From: Spirochaetaceae bacterium
GTDB lineage: Bacteria; Spirochaetota; Spirochaetia; Treponematales; Breznakiellaceae
Length of the DNA: 35,435 nucleotides
Reading direction: 5' to 3'
Assembly: GCA_031256905.1 (NCBI GenBank)
Contig: JAIRPY010000027.1
Location: 1 to 35,435 of the forward strand
Below the pieces are notes generated by a model. It ran no database searches. It was given only the letters and a program-made list of their open reading frames with translations, and had not been told where the DNA came from. The translations under genes were made by a program, and so were the position numbers. Shown here piece by piece: positions 15,076-22,682 of this stretch (within the stretch, counting starts at the first letter, position 1; every line of letters begins with the position of its first letter).

Positions 15076-16062
15076 TTATTCACTTTCGGTGATTCCAATA
15101 TCAATCGTCAAAGCGACGCGGTATCGTTTTCCTTTTTGGACTGTCAGGATTCTGAGGATTGCGTAGTCGCTCATTTGGAATTTTACTTCGTGCCGTCCGG
15201 GGTCTACCGGATGTCCTTTTCCTGATGGAATCAGCGGTTCGTTATCCATGAAGATTTGGGTATTTTCCGGGGCTTCGAAGAAGATCAGCGGCGTGGGGTC
15301 CTGTAATTCTACGGTAATGTGCAGAATTTTTCCCCGTTCCACGAGGAATCTGCGGTTTTCGTTGCGGTAATCTTCTGAAAGGATGACTAAATGATGCGAA
15401 CCTTCCCGCAGGATTTGCTCTTCATTGATATTTTCAAGCACCACGTCGTCGATAAGGGCCACGAAGGGCTTTCCTGGGAGCTGTTCCGGGTACCGGGGGA
15501 TGATTTTTACGGCCCCTTCGCCGCTCATGAGAGGTTTTATGTGAATTTGGAAAACCAAAGATTCGATTTCTTCGGTTAAGCCCTTGACAATAGGCATGAT
15601 TCTGAACAGGATGGGAAAGGATTCCGGGGGAATAATTTCAGTAGGGACTCCGATGTACGGGCTTGCCCGGATGCCCTGGGCGGTTTTGATGGGTATCTGG
15701 TAGACGCTTTGGATTTTGTTCGGCAAAAGCTCGAAGCCGATCTGCCGGGCTTCGATGTCTGCCGCTCCCGGCCCCGGCACGGCGGCGAGATCCGCGTACC
15801 AGACTACCGCCAGACTGCCGTAGTAATCGAGATATGCCTGGGGAGCGGTCACGGTGAGTTCTAGGCCCCGGAAAAAACGGACATCCTGATCCAGCTCCAC
15901 CGTGACGGACCCGACGTACGAAAGGGAAACCGCCATTCCCTCGGGCATTTCCGCCTGGACCCGAGCATTTCCCTCAACCAGGACGCGAATCGATTCCGCC
16001 GGAAGTTTTCCCTGCCCTATCAAGCACAATAAACACGTCAGCGCCGCGTATTGGGTTATCAC
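15076..16062 (-). CDS. Exported protein with C-terminal PEGA-like domain
   Basis: 328 aa from a GTG start at 16060-16062 with GAAGG 7-8 nt upstream. Residues 1-23 look like a signal peptide (ALTCLLCLIGQGKLPAES). The middle has strand-rich segments without a motif I know. The last 70 residues resemble PEGA carbohydrate/surface-type domains: TPLIFFEAPENTQIFMDNE, PSGKGHPVDPGRHEVKFQ, then KGKRYRVALTIDI. Gene neighbours are an M23 peptidase (41 bp upstream) and a ferredoxin, so it may act at the cell wall with the peptidase; that is inference. The gene ends in a terminator at 14941-14967. Confidence 0.65.
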   Translation of the reverse strand: MITQYAALTCLLCLIGQGKLPAESIRVLVEGNARVQAEMPEGMAVSLSYVGSVTVELDQDVRFFRGLELTVTAPQAYLDYYGSLAVVWYADLAAVPGPGAADIEARQIGFELLPNKIQSVYQIPIKTAQGIRASPYIGVPTEIIPPESFPILFRIMPIVKGLTEEIESLVFQIHIKPLMSGEGAVKIIPRYPEQLPGKPFVALIDDVVLENINEEQILREGSHHLVILSEDYRNENRRFLVERGKILHITVELQDPTPLIFFEAPENTQIFMDNEPLIPSGKGHPVDPGRHEVKFQMSDYAILRILTVQKGKRYRVALTIDIGITESE

Positions 16063-16103
16063 CTTTTTTCCTTCTTTAAAAAATAAACCAAAAATAAACC
16101 TAG

Positions 16104-16994
16104 CTACTTTCCTTCTTTAAAAAGATATTTGCCTGGATCCTGGGCTTTCCCGTTTTGCCGCAGTTCAAAGTGCAGATGGGGTCCGGTGGATTGCCCGGTG
16201 GATCCTACTCTTCCTATAAGCGTACCGGATTCCACGGTTTTCCGCAAGCCGGTCTCGACTTTCGAGAGATGCCCGTAGAGACTTACCCAGCCTTCGCTGT
16301 GCCGAAGGATGATGTAAGTACCGTAGACTCCATCGGACCCGATTTCCGTAACCGTTCCCGCCCGGACCGCGTAGACTTCCGCGCCTTCCGGCGCGGCCAA
16401 GTCAAGACCGTTGTGATTCCGAAAATCCCCGGTAACCGGATTGATTCGGGGACCAAAGGGGCTGGTCAACCGGTAGGCCCGAAGGGGATACCGAAAGCCG
16501 GTATGGAGAAAAAACGTCCTTTCGGTAGGATTAAAATCCGCTCCCGGGAAAAACCGAAATCCCAAGCCCTTTATAGTTATGCGGATTCCCCCATCCCTTC
16601 GGCTCGACGCAAGGAGCATCTCCAAATCGGATTCCGGCTGTTCCGGAATAAAAAGCCCCGGCACCGATGGAAGCAGGATCGGCTTTTGAGAATCCGGCCT
16701 GCTTTGATGGGCGATTCGGTTGAGGGTCGCAAGGCTTGCATAGGGAATACTGCATCGAGCGGCCAAGGTAAGCAGAGTATCGGCCGGATCCGGAAGGTAG
16801 GCGTAAACCGTAAGAAATTCCGCCGCGGTCCCCAGGGATTCCCCGGTCCGGTTGAGACCGGCGAGGCGTCGCCGGGCGGTTTCCACATCCGATTGATATT
16901 GCTTAAACCCAATATCGTAAGAATTCAGATGCGCGATAACCGGAAAATCTCCAAAAACATTGACCGGCAGGATAAAAAGCAGGAGGGCAAACAT
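16104..16994 (-). CDS. M23-family peptidoglycan peptidase with LysM-like part
   Basis: 296 aa, signal peptide MFALLLFILPVNVFG. Residues about 70-112 resemble a LysM wall-binding module (DTLLTLAARCSIPYASLATLNRI). The C-terminal M23/LytM domain carries the zinc ligands: NHNGLDLAAPEG (His194, Asp198), GH (242) and GPHLHFEL (His273, His275). It would cut peptide cross-links in the wall. The start is odd: ATG 16992-16994 is the only in-frame choice since a TAA lies 4-6 nt before it, there is no Shine-Dalgarno, and the signal peptide lacks a basic N-terminus. A terminator hairpin lies directly upstream. Confidence 0.85.
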   Translation of the reverse strand: MFALLLFILPVNVFGDFPVIAHLNSYDIGFKQYQSDVETARRRLAGLNRTGESLGTAAEFLTVYAYLPDPADTLLTLAARCSIPYASLATLNRIAHQSRPDSQKPILLPSVPGLFIPEQPESDLEMLLASSRRDGGIRITIKGLGFRFFPGADFNPTERTFFLHTGFRYPLRAYRLTSPFGPRINPVTGDFRNHNGLDLAAPEGAEVYAVRAGTVTEIGSDGVYGTYIILRHSEGWVSLYGHLSKVETGLRKTVESGTLIGRVGSTGQSTGPHLHFELRQNGKAQDPGKYLFKEGK

Positions 16995-17025
16995 TTTTTA
17001 AAAAGACCGGGACGGATGCCCGGTC
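16995..17025 (-). terminator. Rho-independent terminator abutting an ATG
   Basis: Minus strand: GACCGGG (17025-17019) and CCCGGTC (17011-17005) with a 7-nt loop, then five Ts (17004-17000) and an A-run that leads straight into the ATG of the M23 peptidase gene at 16994. It lies 15 bp after the ferredoxin stop. Confidence 0.8.
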
Positions 17026-17040
17026 AAAATTTGGGACGCC

Positions 17041-17214
17041 TTAGGCCTGAACGATTGCGCTGGATGGGCAATCGCCTTCGCAGGACCCGCAGTCAACGCA
17101 TTTGTCGGGGTCTATCCACCGGGCGCCGTCTTTTTCGGTGATAGCCTCATTGGGGCAGGTGTCTTCGCAGGACCCGCAGTTGCTACATTCGTCTTTCTTT
17201 ACTTTGTAAGCCAT
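17041..17214 (-). CDS. 2[4Fe-4S] ferredoxin
   Basis: 57 aa from ATG 17212-17214 with AGAGG upstream. Two CxxCxxCxxxCP sites are complete: CSNCGSCEDTCP and CVDCGSCEGDCP. This is a clostridial-type low-potential electron carrier of normal length (about 55 residues). It has its own promoter and terminator, so it is probably monocistronic. A longer reading upstream to 17274 overlaps the promoter and was not used. Confidence 0.95.
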   Translation of the reverse strand: MAYKVKKDECSNCGSCEDTCPNEAITEKDGARWIDPDKCVDCGSCEGDCPSSAIVQA

Positions 17215-17245
17215 GGTTTTACCTCTCTTAAAAAAATATAAGTAA

Positions 17246-17274
17246 AATATACCATATTTTTTTAGGAAGATCAA
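17246..17274 (-). promoter_or_regulatory. Promoter of the ferredoxin gene
   Basis: Minus strand: TTGATC (17274-17269), 17-bp spacer, TATATT (17251-17246). Confidence 0.6.
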
Positions 17275-17389
17275 GTTTTACCAAAGAGCTTTTGATGGCC
17301 GCGTTTGGGGCTGTAAAAAGAACACCTTTCTGAAAATTTTCTCCCTATTAAGGCTTGGTTTTGTCAGGTAATATGGATTGAGGTAATAT

Positions 17390-18331
17390 ATGACGAAGAA
17401 AACATTTTTGCGGCGCCTTGGGGAAGAACGGTATTTGCAGGTTATGGCCTTATGCGGCCTTGGGTGGATGCTGGTGTTTAATTACGCGCCGATGTACGGA
17501 TTGCTGGTGGCTTTCAAACGGAATTACCGCATTACGGAGGCTTTATTTAGCTTTGATTTTCTGAAAACGCCCTGGGCGGCTTCCGGGGGCTTTCAGCATT
17601 TTATCGCTTTTTTTCAGGACCCGGAGTTTCCGGATATTATGCTGAACACTTTCAGCATCAGTTTGTTGAAGTTGGGGATTGGCTTTCCTCTGCCGATTAT
17701 TTTCGCGCTTTTTTTGAATGAACTTAAATTTCCTAAGTTTAAGCAGGCGGTACAGACGATTTCGTATTTACCGCATTTTCTTTCGTGGGTTGTGCTGGGA
17801 GGTATTCTTACGACATGGCTTTCGGATACGGGTTTTATCAATGAGATTCTTCTATCCGCGGGGCTTATTAAGGAAGGAGTGACGTATCTTGGGTATCCGA
17901 AATATTTTTGGGGGATAGTGGTTCTATCCGATGTGTGGAAAGAGCTTGGGTGGTCGGCGATTATTTATCTCGCGGCGGTGTCAGGCATTGATCAGGAAAT
18001 GTATGAAGCCGCGGACATCGACGGCGCGGGGCGGTTCAGAAAAATGTGGTCGATTACTCTGCCCTGCATTAAAAGTACAATAGCTATTCTGTTTATTTTA
18101 AATATTGGGAATTTGCTCAATTCAAATTTCGATCAAATTCTTGTGCTGTGGAACACCCTTAACGCGGAGCGGAGTACGGTCATTGATATTTACACCTATA
18201 ATGTCGCGATGCGGAGTATGCGTTTTTCCTATGCTACGGCTATCGGGCTTTTCAAGTCGGTTTTCGCGTTCCTGCTGCTTTTTATGGCGAACAGCGTTAC
18301 GAAAAAAATGAACAATGTTTCTTTATTTTAA
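17390..18331 (+). CDS. ABC sugar permease, LplB/YtcP-neighbour type
   Basis: 313 aa inner-membrane permease. Family features: MVFNYAPMYGLLVAFK near residue 30, GFQHFIAFFQDPEF, a LPIIFALFLNEL helix, YLPHFLSWVVLGG, and the ATPase-coupling loop YEAADIDGAGRFRKMWSITLP. About six helices. A GAGG lies 6 nt before ATG 17390. No good promoter was found immediately upstream: a 9-bp direct repeat AGGTAATAT (17367-17375, 17381-17389) occupies the place. First gene of an uptake and signalling unit. The ATPase is not in the window, as usual for this subfamily, which shares one ATPase. Confidence 0.9.
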   Translation: MTKKTFLRRLGEERYLQVMALCGLGWMLVFNYAPMYGLLVAFKRNYRITEALFSFDFLKTPWAASGGFQHFIAFFQDPEFPDIMLNTFSISLLKLGIGFPLPIIFALFLNELKFPKFKQAVQTISYLPHFLSWVVLGGILTTWLSDTGFINEILLSAGLIKEGVTYLGYPKYFWGIVVLSDVWKELGWSAIIYLAAVSGIDQEMYEAADIDGAGRFRKMWSITLPCIKSTIAILFILNIGNLLNSNFDQILVLWNTLNAERSTVIDIYTYNVAMRSMRFSYATAIGLFKSVFAFLLLFMANSVTKKMNNVSLF

Positions 18332-18340
18332 GAGGAAAAA

Positions 18341-19210
18341 ATGAAAAACAGCCGATCTGTTGGGGATAAGATAATTATCGGGGTGATGCTGGTCTTGTGT
18401 TTTGTGACCCTGTATCCGGTATGGTACACCGTAATACTGTCTTTTAACGATTCCCAAGATACTATGTTAGGCGGTATTTACTGGTTTCCCCGGAAATTTA
18501 CGGTAGAAAGTTATCGCCGGGTATTTGTTGACAAAGCGATCATTAAAGCCTTTAATGTTACGGTATGGCGCACGGTTCTTGGCACTGGAGCGAGCGTTTT
18601 TTTTACGGCTATGGTCGCCTTTGCTTTTTCCAAAAAGCATATTTTCGGCAGAAAAGTATATTTGATGATCGGCACAATCACGATGTTTTTTAACGGCGGG
18701 ATTATTCCGTATTTTATTCTTTTGCGGAATCTCGGTTTATACGATACTTTTCTTGTGTATGTTATTCCCGGAATGTTTAACTTTTTTAACTTGATTATCT
18801 TTATGTCTTTTTTCCGGGAGATTCCCGCCGGGCTTGAAGAGTCGGCGAAACTTGACGGCGCGAATGATTTTCTTATTTTCATTAGAATTATACTGCCCCT
18901 GTCGATGCCGATTCTCGCTACTATCGCTTTATTTAACGGCGTGTATCACTGGAACGATTATTTTTCCGGGGTGATGTACGTCAATAATCCGGATCTTCAG
19001 CCGATTCAGACGTTTCTTTATCGCATTATCGCCAGCGCGTCGGTTACCCGCTCGATTGTCGGAATGCCGGCTTCCGCGGCGCAACAGATAAATTCCCAAT
19101 CGGTGAAACTTGCCACCATGGTAGTCACCACCGCGCCGATTATTTGTATTTATCCGTTTCTGCAGCGGTATTTTGTGAAAGGCATTATGATTGGTTCTAT
19201 TAAGGGTTAA
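18341..19210 (+). CDS. ABC sugar permease, YtcP/LplC type
   Basis: 289 aa second permease, forming a heterodimer with the one before it (9-bp gap). AGAGG precedes ATG 18341. Features: TLYPVWYTVILSFN at the N-terminus, MFFNGGIIPYFILLRNLGLYDTF in pieces, the coupling loop ESAKLDGANDFLIFIRIILPLSMP and the ending RYFVKGIMIGSIKG typical of this family. Six helices expected. The palindrome AACAG-N5-CTGTT lies inside codons 3-7. Confidence 0.92.
   Translation: MKNSRSVGDKIIIGVMLVLCFVTLYPVWYTVILSFNDSQDTMLGGIYWFPRKFTVESYRRVFVDKAIIKAFNVTVWRTVLGTGASVFFTAMVAFAFSKKHIFGRKVYLMIGTITMFFNGGIIPYFILLRNLGLYDTFLVYVIPGMFNFFNLIIFMSFFREIPAGLEESAKLDGANDFLIFIRIILPLSMPILATIALFNGVYHWNDYFSGVMYVNNPDLQPIQTFLYRIIASASVTRSIVGMPASAAQQINSQSVKLATMVVTTAPIICIYPFLQRYFVKGIMIGSIKG
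18347..18361. promoter_or_regulatory. Palindrome AACAG-N5-CTGTT, copy 1
   Basis: AACAG (18347-18351), CCGAT, CTGTT (18357-18361). Inside the second permease gene, +7 to +21 from its ATG. Confidence 0.5.
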
Positions 19211-19225
19211 ATCCCTATGTTTAAG

Positions 19226-19246
19226 AACAGAAACACTGTTTCTGTT
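19226..19246. promoter_or_regulatory. Palindrome AACAG-N5-CTGTT, copy 2
   Basis: AACAG (19226-19230), AAACA, CTGTT (19236-19240). It extends to a 9-bp inverted repeat with a 3-nt centre (19226-19234 with 19238-19246). Located between the permease and binding-protein genes, just before the latter's AAAGGAG. Confidence 0.55.
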
Positions 19247-19258
19247 AAAGGAGATAAG

Positions 19259-20890
19259 ATGAAAACACGAATGCTGATCGCCGCCGTGTTGGTTGCGGCG
19301 GTCTGTATGTCCTGCGGAAAAAAAAGTGATTCCGCTCCTGCCAGTTCCGCTGTCGCCGGAACTTCTGATGAACCGGGCTGGAAAGCTAATGCGTCAAAAC
19401 CGGTTAAGTTTGACTGGTATATCAATTTCAGTTGGTTTTCCCGGCAATGGGGAGAGTCAAAGGTATCGAAGTATATCACTCAAAAAACCGGCGTGGATAT
19501 TCGTTTTGTCGTGCCCGCGGGAAACGAAGCTGAACGCCTCAATGCGATGATCGCCGGAGATGCTCTGCCTGATCTTATTACCCTCGGCTGGTATGAAAGT
19601 CAGGTTATGATGATGATTGATTCCGGCTATTTAGAGCCTCTTAACAAATTAGCGGAACAGTACGATCCCTATTTTTTCAAAGTGGCGGATCCGGAAAAAC
19701 TCGGCTGGTACACTCAGGCGGATGGGAATGTGTATGGCTATCCTAATTCGTCGTATACTCCCGCGGATTTTGAAAAGTATCAGGGCAAGTTGATGGCCTA
19801 TGAAACATTTTTAGTGCGCAAAGATATGTATGAAGCTCTTGGCAAACCGGATATGACGACCCCGGAAGGATTTCTCGGCGCGTTGCGGCTTGCTAAAGAA
19901 CGGTTTCCCAGTGTGAACGGCCAGCCTTTAATTCCCCTGACATTTAAAGAGTTTGGCGATTCCGGCAATGACGCGCTGGCGGGGCATCTTCTGCATTTTC
20001 TTGCCCAAGCTCCGGAATCAAACGGAAAATATGAAGACCCCCGAATCGGGCCGAATGACGCTGAATACATTCGCTGGCTAAAAACGTTTCGTCAAGCCGC
20101 TTCCGAGGGTTTAATTCCGATGGATGTTTTTGTGGATAAACGCACGCAAATTGAGGAAAAAGCCGCGCAGGGCCGGTATTTCGCTATGCTTTACAACAAC
20201 TGGGATATGCAGGCGCCGCAGAATGCTTTGTACGCCCGGGATCCGAATTCGATTTACATCGCGGTGGAGGGCCCTAAAAATACAAAAGGCAGGGATCCAA
20301 CTCTTCCCGGAGGCGGCATTTCAGGATGGACGCTTACGCTGATTTCCAAAAAGTGCAAAGACAAAGCCCGGGCGATTCAGTTTTTAAGTTATCTCATCAG
20401 CGAAGAAGGACAATATGATATTTTCTTCGGTATTCCGGGGGAAACCTATAATATCGAAAACGGCATTCCGACTTACACTCCTGAAGTGCATGAGATGAAT
20501 TTCAGCGATAAGAACCGGCAGGAAATCGAAATTGGTTTGGACGCGACCTATTGGATGCTTATGGATGTTGCATGGTACGAACAATTCCGCCCCGGGTTTC
20601 CGCCGTCTATTGAACAGCCCCAGATGTGGACTCGTCCCTATGTGCGGTCTTTTGCCCAGTATGACAATATGGAAATGCCCGCGGGAACGGATGAGGCCTT
20701 GATATACGATGAAATCGCCCGCAGATGGGGTCGGGATTTGCCAAAGTTGATTCTCGCCTCCTCCGAAGCGGATTTTGACGCGATATGGAATGACTTTCAG
20801 AAATTTAAAACCGACCGGGGCTACGCAAAACTACAGGCGAAACAGACCGAAACTATGCAAGCTAACAAAGTAAAGTTAGGACTTCAGTAA
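19259..20890 (+). CDS. Extracellular sugar-binding lipoprotein
   Basis: 543 aa from ATG 19259 with AAAGGAG 19247-19253. The signal ends MLIAAVLVAAVCMSC, a relaxed spirochaete-style lipobox with Cys at residue 20, so the protein is membrane-anchored outside the cytoplasm. Sequence pattern matches the LplA/YtcQ-type binding proteins that go with LplB/YtcP permeases: QKTGVDIRFVVPAGNEAERLNAMIAGDALPDLIT in pieces, DSGYLEPLNKLAEQYDPYF, and AIQFLSYLISEEGQ. Ligands are sugars or oligosaccharides; the specific one cannot be told, and no sugar-degrading enzyme is encoded nearby. Confidence 0.9.
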   Translation: MKTRMLIAAVLVAAVCMSCGKKSDSAPASSAVAGTSDEPGWKANASKPVKFDWYINFSWFSRQWGESKVSKYITQKTGVDIRFVVPAGNEAERLNAMIAGDALPDLITLGWYESQVMMMIDSGYLEPLNKLAEQYDPYFFKVADPEKLGWYTQADGNVYGYPNSSYTPADFEKYQGKLMAYETFLVRKDMYEALGKPDMTTPEGFLGALRLAKERFPSVNGQPLIPLTFKEFGDSGNDALAGHLLHFLAQAPESNGKYEDPRIGPNDAEYIRWLKTFRQAASEGLIPMDVFVDKRTQIEEKAAQGRYFAMLYNNWDMQAPQNALYARDPNSIYIAVEGPKNTKGRDPTLPGGGISGWTLTLISKKCKDKARAIQFLSYLISEEGQYDIFFGIPGETYNIENGIPTYTPEVHEMNFSDKNRQEIEIGLDATYWMLMDVAWYEQFRPGFPPSIEQPQMWTRPYVRSFAQYDNMEMPAGTDEALIYDEIARRWGRDLPKLILASSEADFDAIWNDFQKFKTDRGYAKLQAKQTETMQANKVKLGLQ

Positions 20891-20927
20891 AGGCCTTTTT
20901 TGCTCGCATTTGCGTTAGGATCCGCGT

Positions 20928-22682
20928 ATGAACAGAAAAACTGTTTTTCTTAAACGTTTTGTTATGGTATATACGCTGATTGCGGCCCTGCCTTTTGCGG
21001 CCCTGATTATTGTTATGGCGGAAAGATTTTATCTTGAAGAAGAACGCGCTGTCGGGCAGAGCGCGGAACAGGCTCTTTTGGCTGACTCTGAATATATTTC
21101 CGAATGTATTCAGAGTTTTTACAAAATCGAAAGTGCCATCGCGGGCAATACGGATTTGGCGCACCTTTTTTTGTATGCCGATAAGAACGACGCGCTGTCG
21201 GTAATTTTTCAAATTCGCGCGCTTACCAATGAATTAGAGCGGCTTCCCCTCATTGTACCCCAACTTTACGGGGTGCATATATTTGCCGGGGATTCCCGTT
21301 TTCCGGAGCGGCTTCCGGTATTTTTTCACGAATATCGGCTTGCTCCATTTTTGCCCCTAACCGAAACGTGGCGGTATAATTACCGCACTGAATCAATGCT
21401 CACCCTGGAAATCGAGCAAAACACCGTATTATGTTATACCAACGAATTGCGGTTTAACCGGCGTCATATTGGGTATATACAAATTCTTATGCGTATGAAC
21501 GATGTGTTTCCTTTTTTATATAAAACCGATTCGTCGGGATTCCGGGATTTCGCGTTTTACCGGGATGGGCCGATTTCTTTGGGATATATTCCCGAATATA
21601 TCCTCGAATACGCGAAAACAGAAACCCCGGCGGGATTTAAAAAAATACGGGATTCAGGAGAAGCGCATATTTTGGCCCGGCGTAAAGTGCCTCATTCCGA
21701 AATACTGTTGATTCGCGATGTTCCTCTGAAATCCCTGGAGCCCCGGTTTATCTTTTTTAGAACCGCTGTCTTGGGCGGCGTTCTCATTTCGATTCCGATA
21801 TTGTTTTTGATCATTCACTTTGTTACTCAAAAAATGATGGCTCGCTTGTATATACTTATCGGAGGGATGAAACAAGTGCGAGAGGGGCGGCTTGATATAC
21901 AGCTCGACGTTGACGGCTCCGATGAATTCGCGGATATGACGTTTTCGTTTAACAGTATGACCGCCCGGCTTAGGGGGTTAATCGCGGATATAAAAGCGGA
22001 ACAGCGTCTGCTCGCGGACACCCACATCAAAGCTATGGAGAATCAAATAAACGCGCATTTTTTATACAATGTATTGGAAACTATTAAAATGCAGGCTGAA
22101 GTAGCGGATCAGCAAAACATTGTGCAAAGCGTTACTCTGCTCGGAAAAATGATGCGGTATTGCCTGCGCCGCAATAACCATCAGGTTTCTCTGTCGGAAG
22201 AACTAGAGTATGTTCGATCATACATTTCGCTTTTAAATATCCAGAATGACTACACCATACGCCTTACAACATCGATTGAAGGGGCTTACCTAAAATATAC
22301 CATTCCGAAAATGCTCATTCAGCCTTTGGTGGAAAACGCTTTTTTGTACGCTATTGAACCCCTCGGTTTGGATGCGGAAATTAGTATTACCGCCCGGGCG
22401 CAAAGGGAATTAGGGATTTTGTATCTTGAAGTGCGGGATTACGGAAAAGGGATGTCTCCAACGGTATTGGAAAAAATCCGCGCCCTTTCGTCAAATCCCG
22501 ACGCGGCGGAAACCGGAAACAGCATCGGTATTCAAAACATACAGCAGAGACTGCAAGCGTTTTACGGGGAGTTATATAAACTCGAAATAATCAGCGCGGA
22601 GGGAGCAGGAACGCTGGCGCGTATTCCCATTCCGCTTAATCAAAGGAACAGTAATGCTGACGATATTAATAGCGGAAGATGA
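20928..22682 (+). CDS. YesM-type sensor histidine kinase
   Basis: 584 aa. Helix 1 (residues 12-32), an extracytoplasmic sensing domain of about 240 residues, helix 2 (about 278-298), a HAMP linker, then a LytS/YesM-type kinase core: phosphoacceptor His377 in ENQINAHFLYNVLE, N box LIQPLVENAF (Asn470), and G box RDYGKGMS (503-509). It would autophosphorylate and pass phosphate to the response regulator encoded next, in overlap. AGGA precedes ATG 20928. The palindrome AACAG-N5-CTGTT covers codons 2-6. Its position after a sugar-binding protein suggests it senses the transported sugar, possibly through that protein. Confidence 0.92.
   Translation: MNRKTVFLKRFVMVYTLIAALPFAALIIVMAERFYLEEERAVGQSAEQALLADSEYISECIQSFYKIESAIAGNTDLAHLFLYADKNDALSVIFQIRALTNELERLPLIVPQLYGVHIFAGDSRFPERLPVFFHEYRLAPFLPLTETWRYNYRTESMLTLEIEQNTVLCYTNELRFNRRHIGYIQILMRMNDVFPFLYKTDSSGFRDFAFYRDGPISLGYIPEYILEYAKTETPAGFKKIRDSGEAHILARRKVPHSEILLIRDVPLKSLEPRFIFFRTAVLGGVLISIPILFLIIHFVTQKMMARLYILIGGMKQVREGRLDIQLDVDGSDEFADMTFSFNSMTARLRGLIADIKAEQRLLADTHIKAMENQINAHFLYNVLETIKMQAEVADQQNIVQSVTLLGKMMRYCLRRNNHQVSLSEELEYVRSYISLLNIQNDYTIRLTTSIEGAYLKYTIPKMLIQPLVENAFLYAIEPLGLDAEISITARAQRELGILYLEVRDYGKGMSPTVLEKIRALSSNPDAAETGNSIGIQNIQQRLQAFYGELYKLEIISAEGAGTLARIPIPLNQRNSNADDINSGR
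20931..20947. promoter_or_regulatory. Palindrome AACAG-N5-CTGTT, copy 3
   Basis: AACAG (20931-20935), AAAAA, CTGTT (20941-20945), +4 to +18 from the kinase ATG. The 25 bases from 20931 match those from 19226 at 21 positions. Confidence 0.5.
22647..22661. promoter_or_regulatory. Weaker form of the same palindrome
   Basis: AACAG (22647-22651), TAATG, CTGAC (22657-22661): the left half is exact, the right half matches three of five. It spans the start codon of the response-regulator gene. Confidence 0.3.

Noticed and set aside
16155-17141. 328-aa open frame on the plus strand over the M23 and ferredoxin genes
   Set aside because: It overlaps two recognised genes on the other strand; its translation is Arg/Gly/Pro-rich, as expected for an antisense frame.
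17361-17389. Promoter TTGTCA-17-TAATAT before the first sugar permease
   Set aside because: The spacing is right, but the -10 would end at the base before the ATG, so transcription would start inside the gene; it cannot make the full mRNA.
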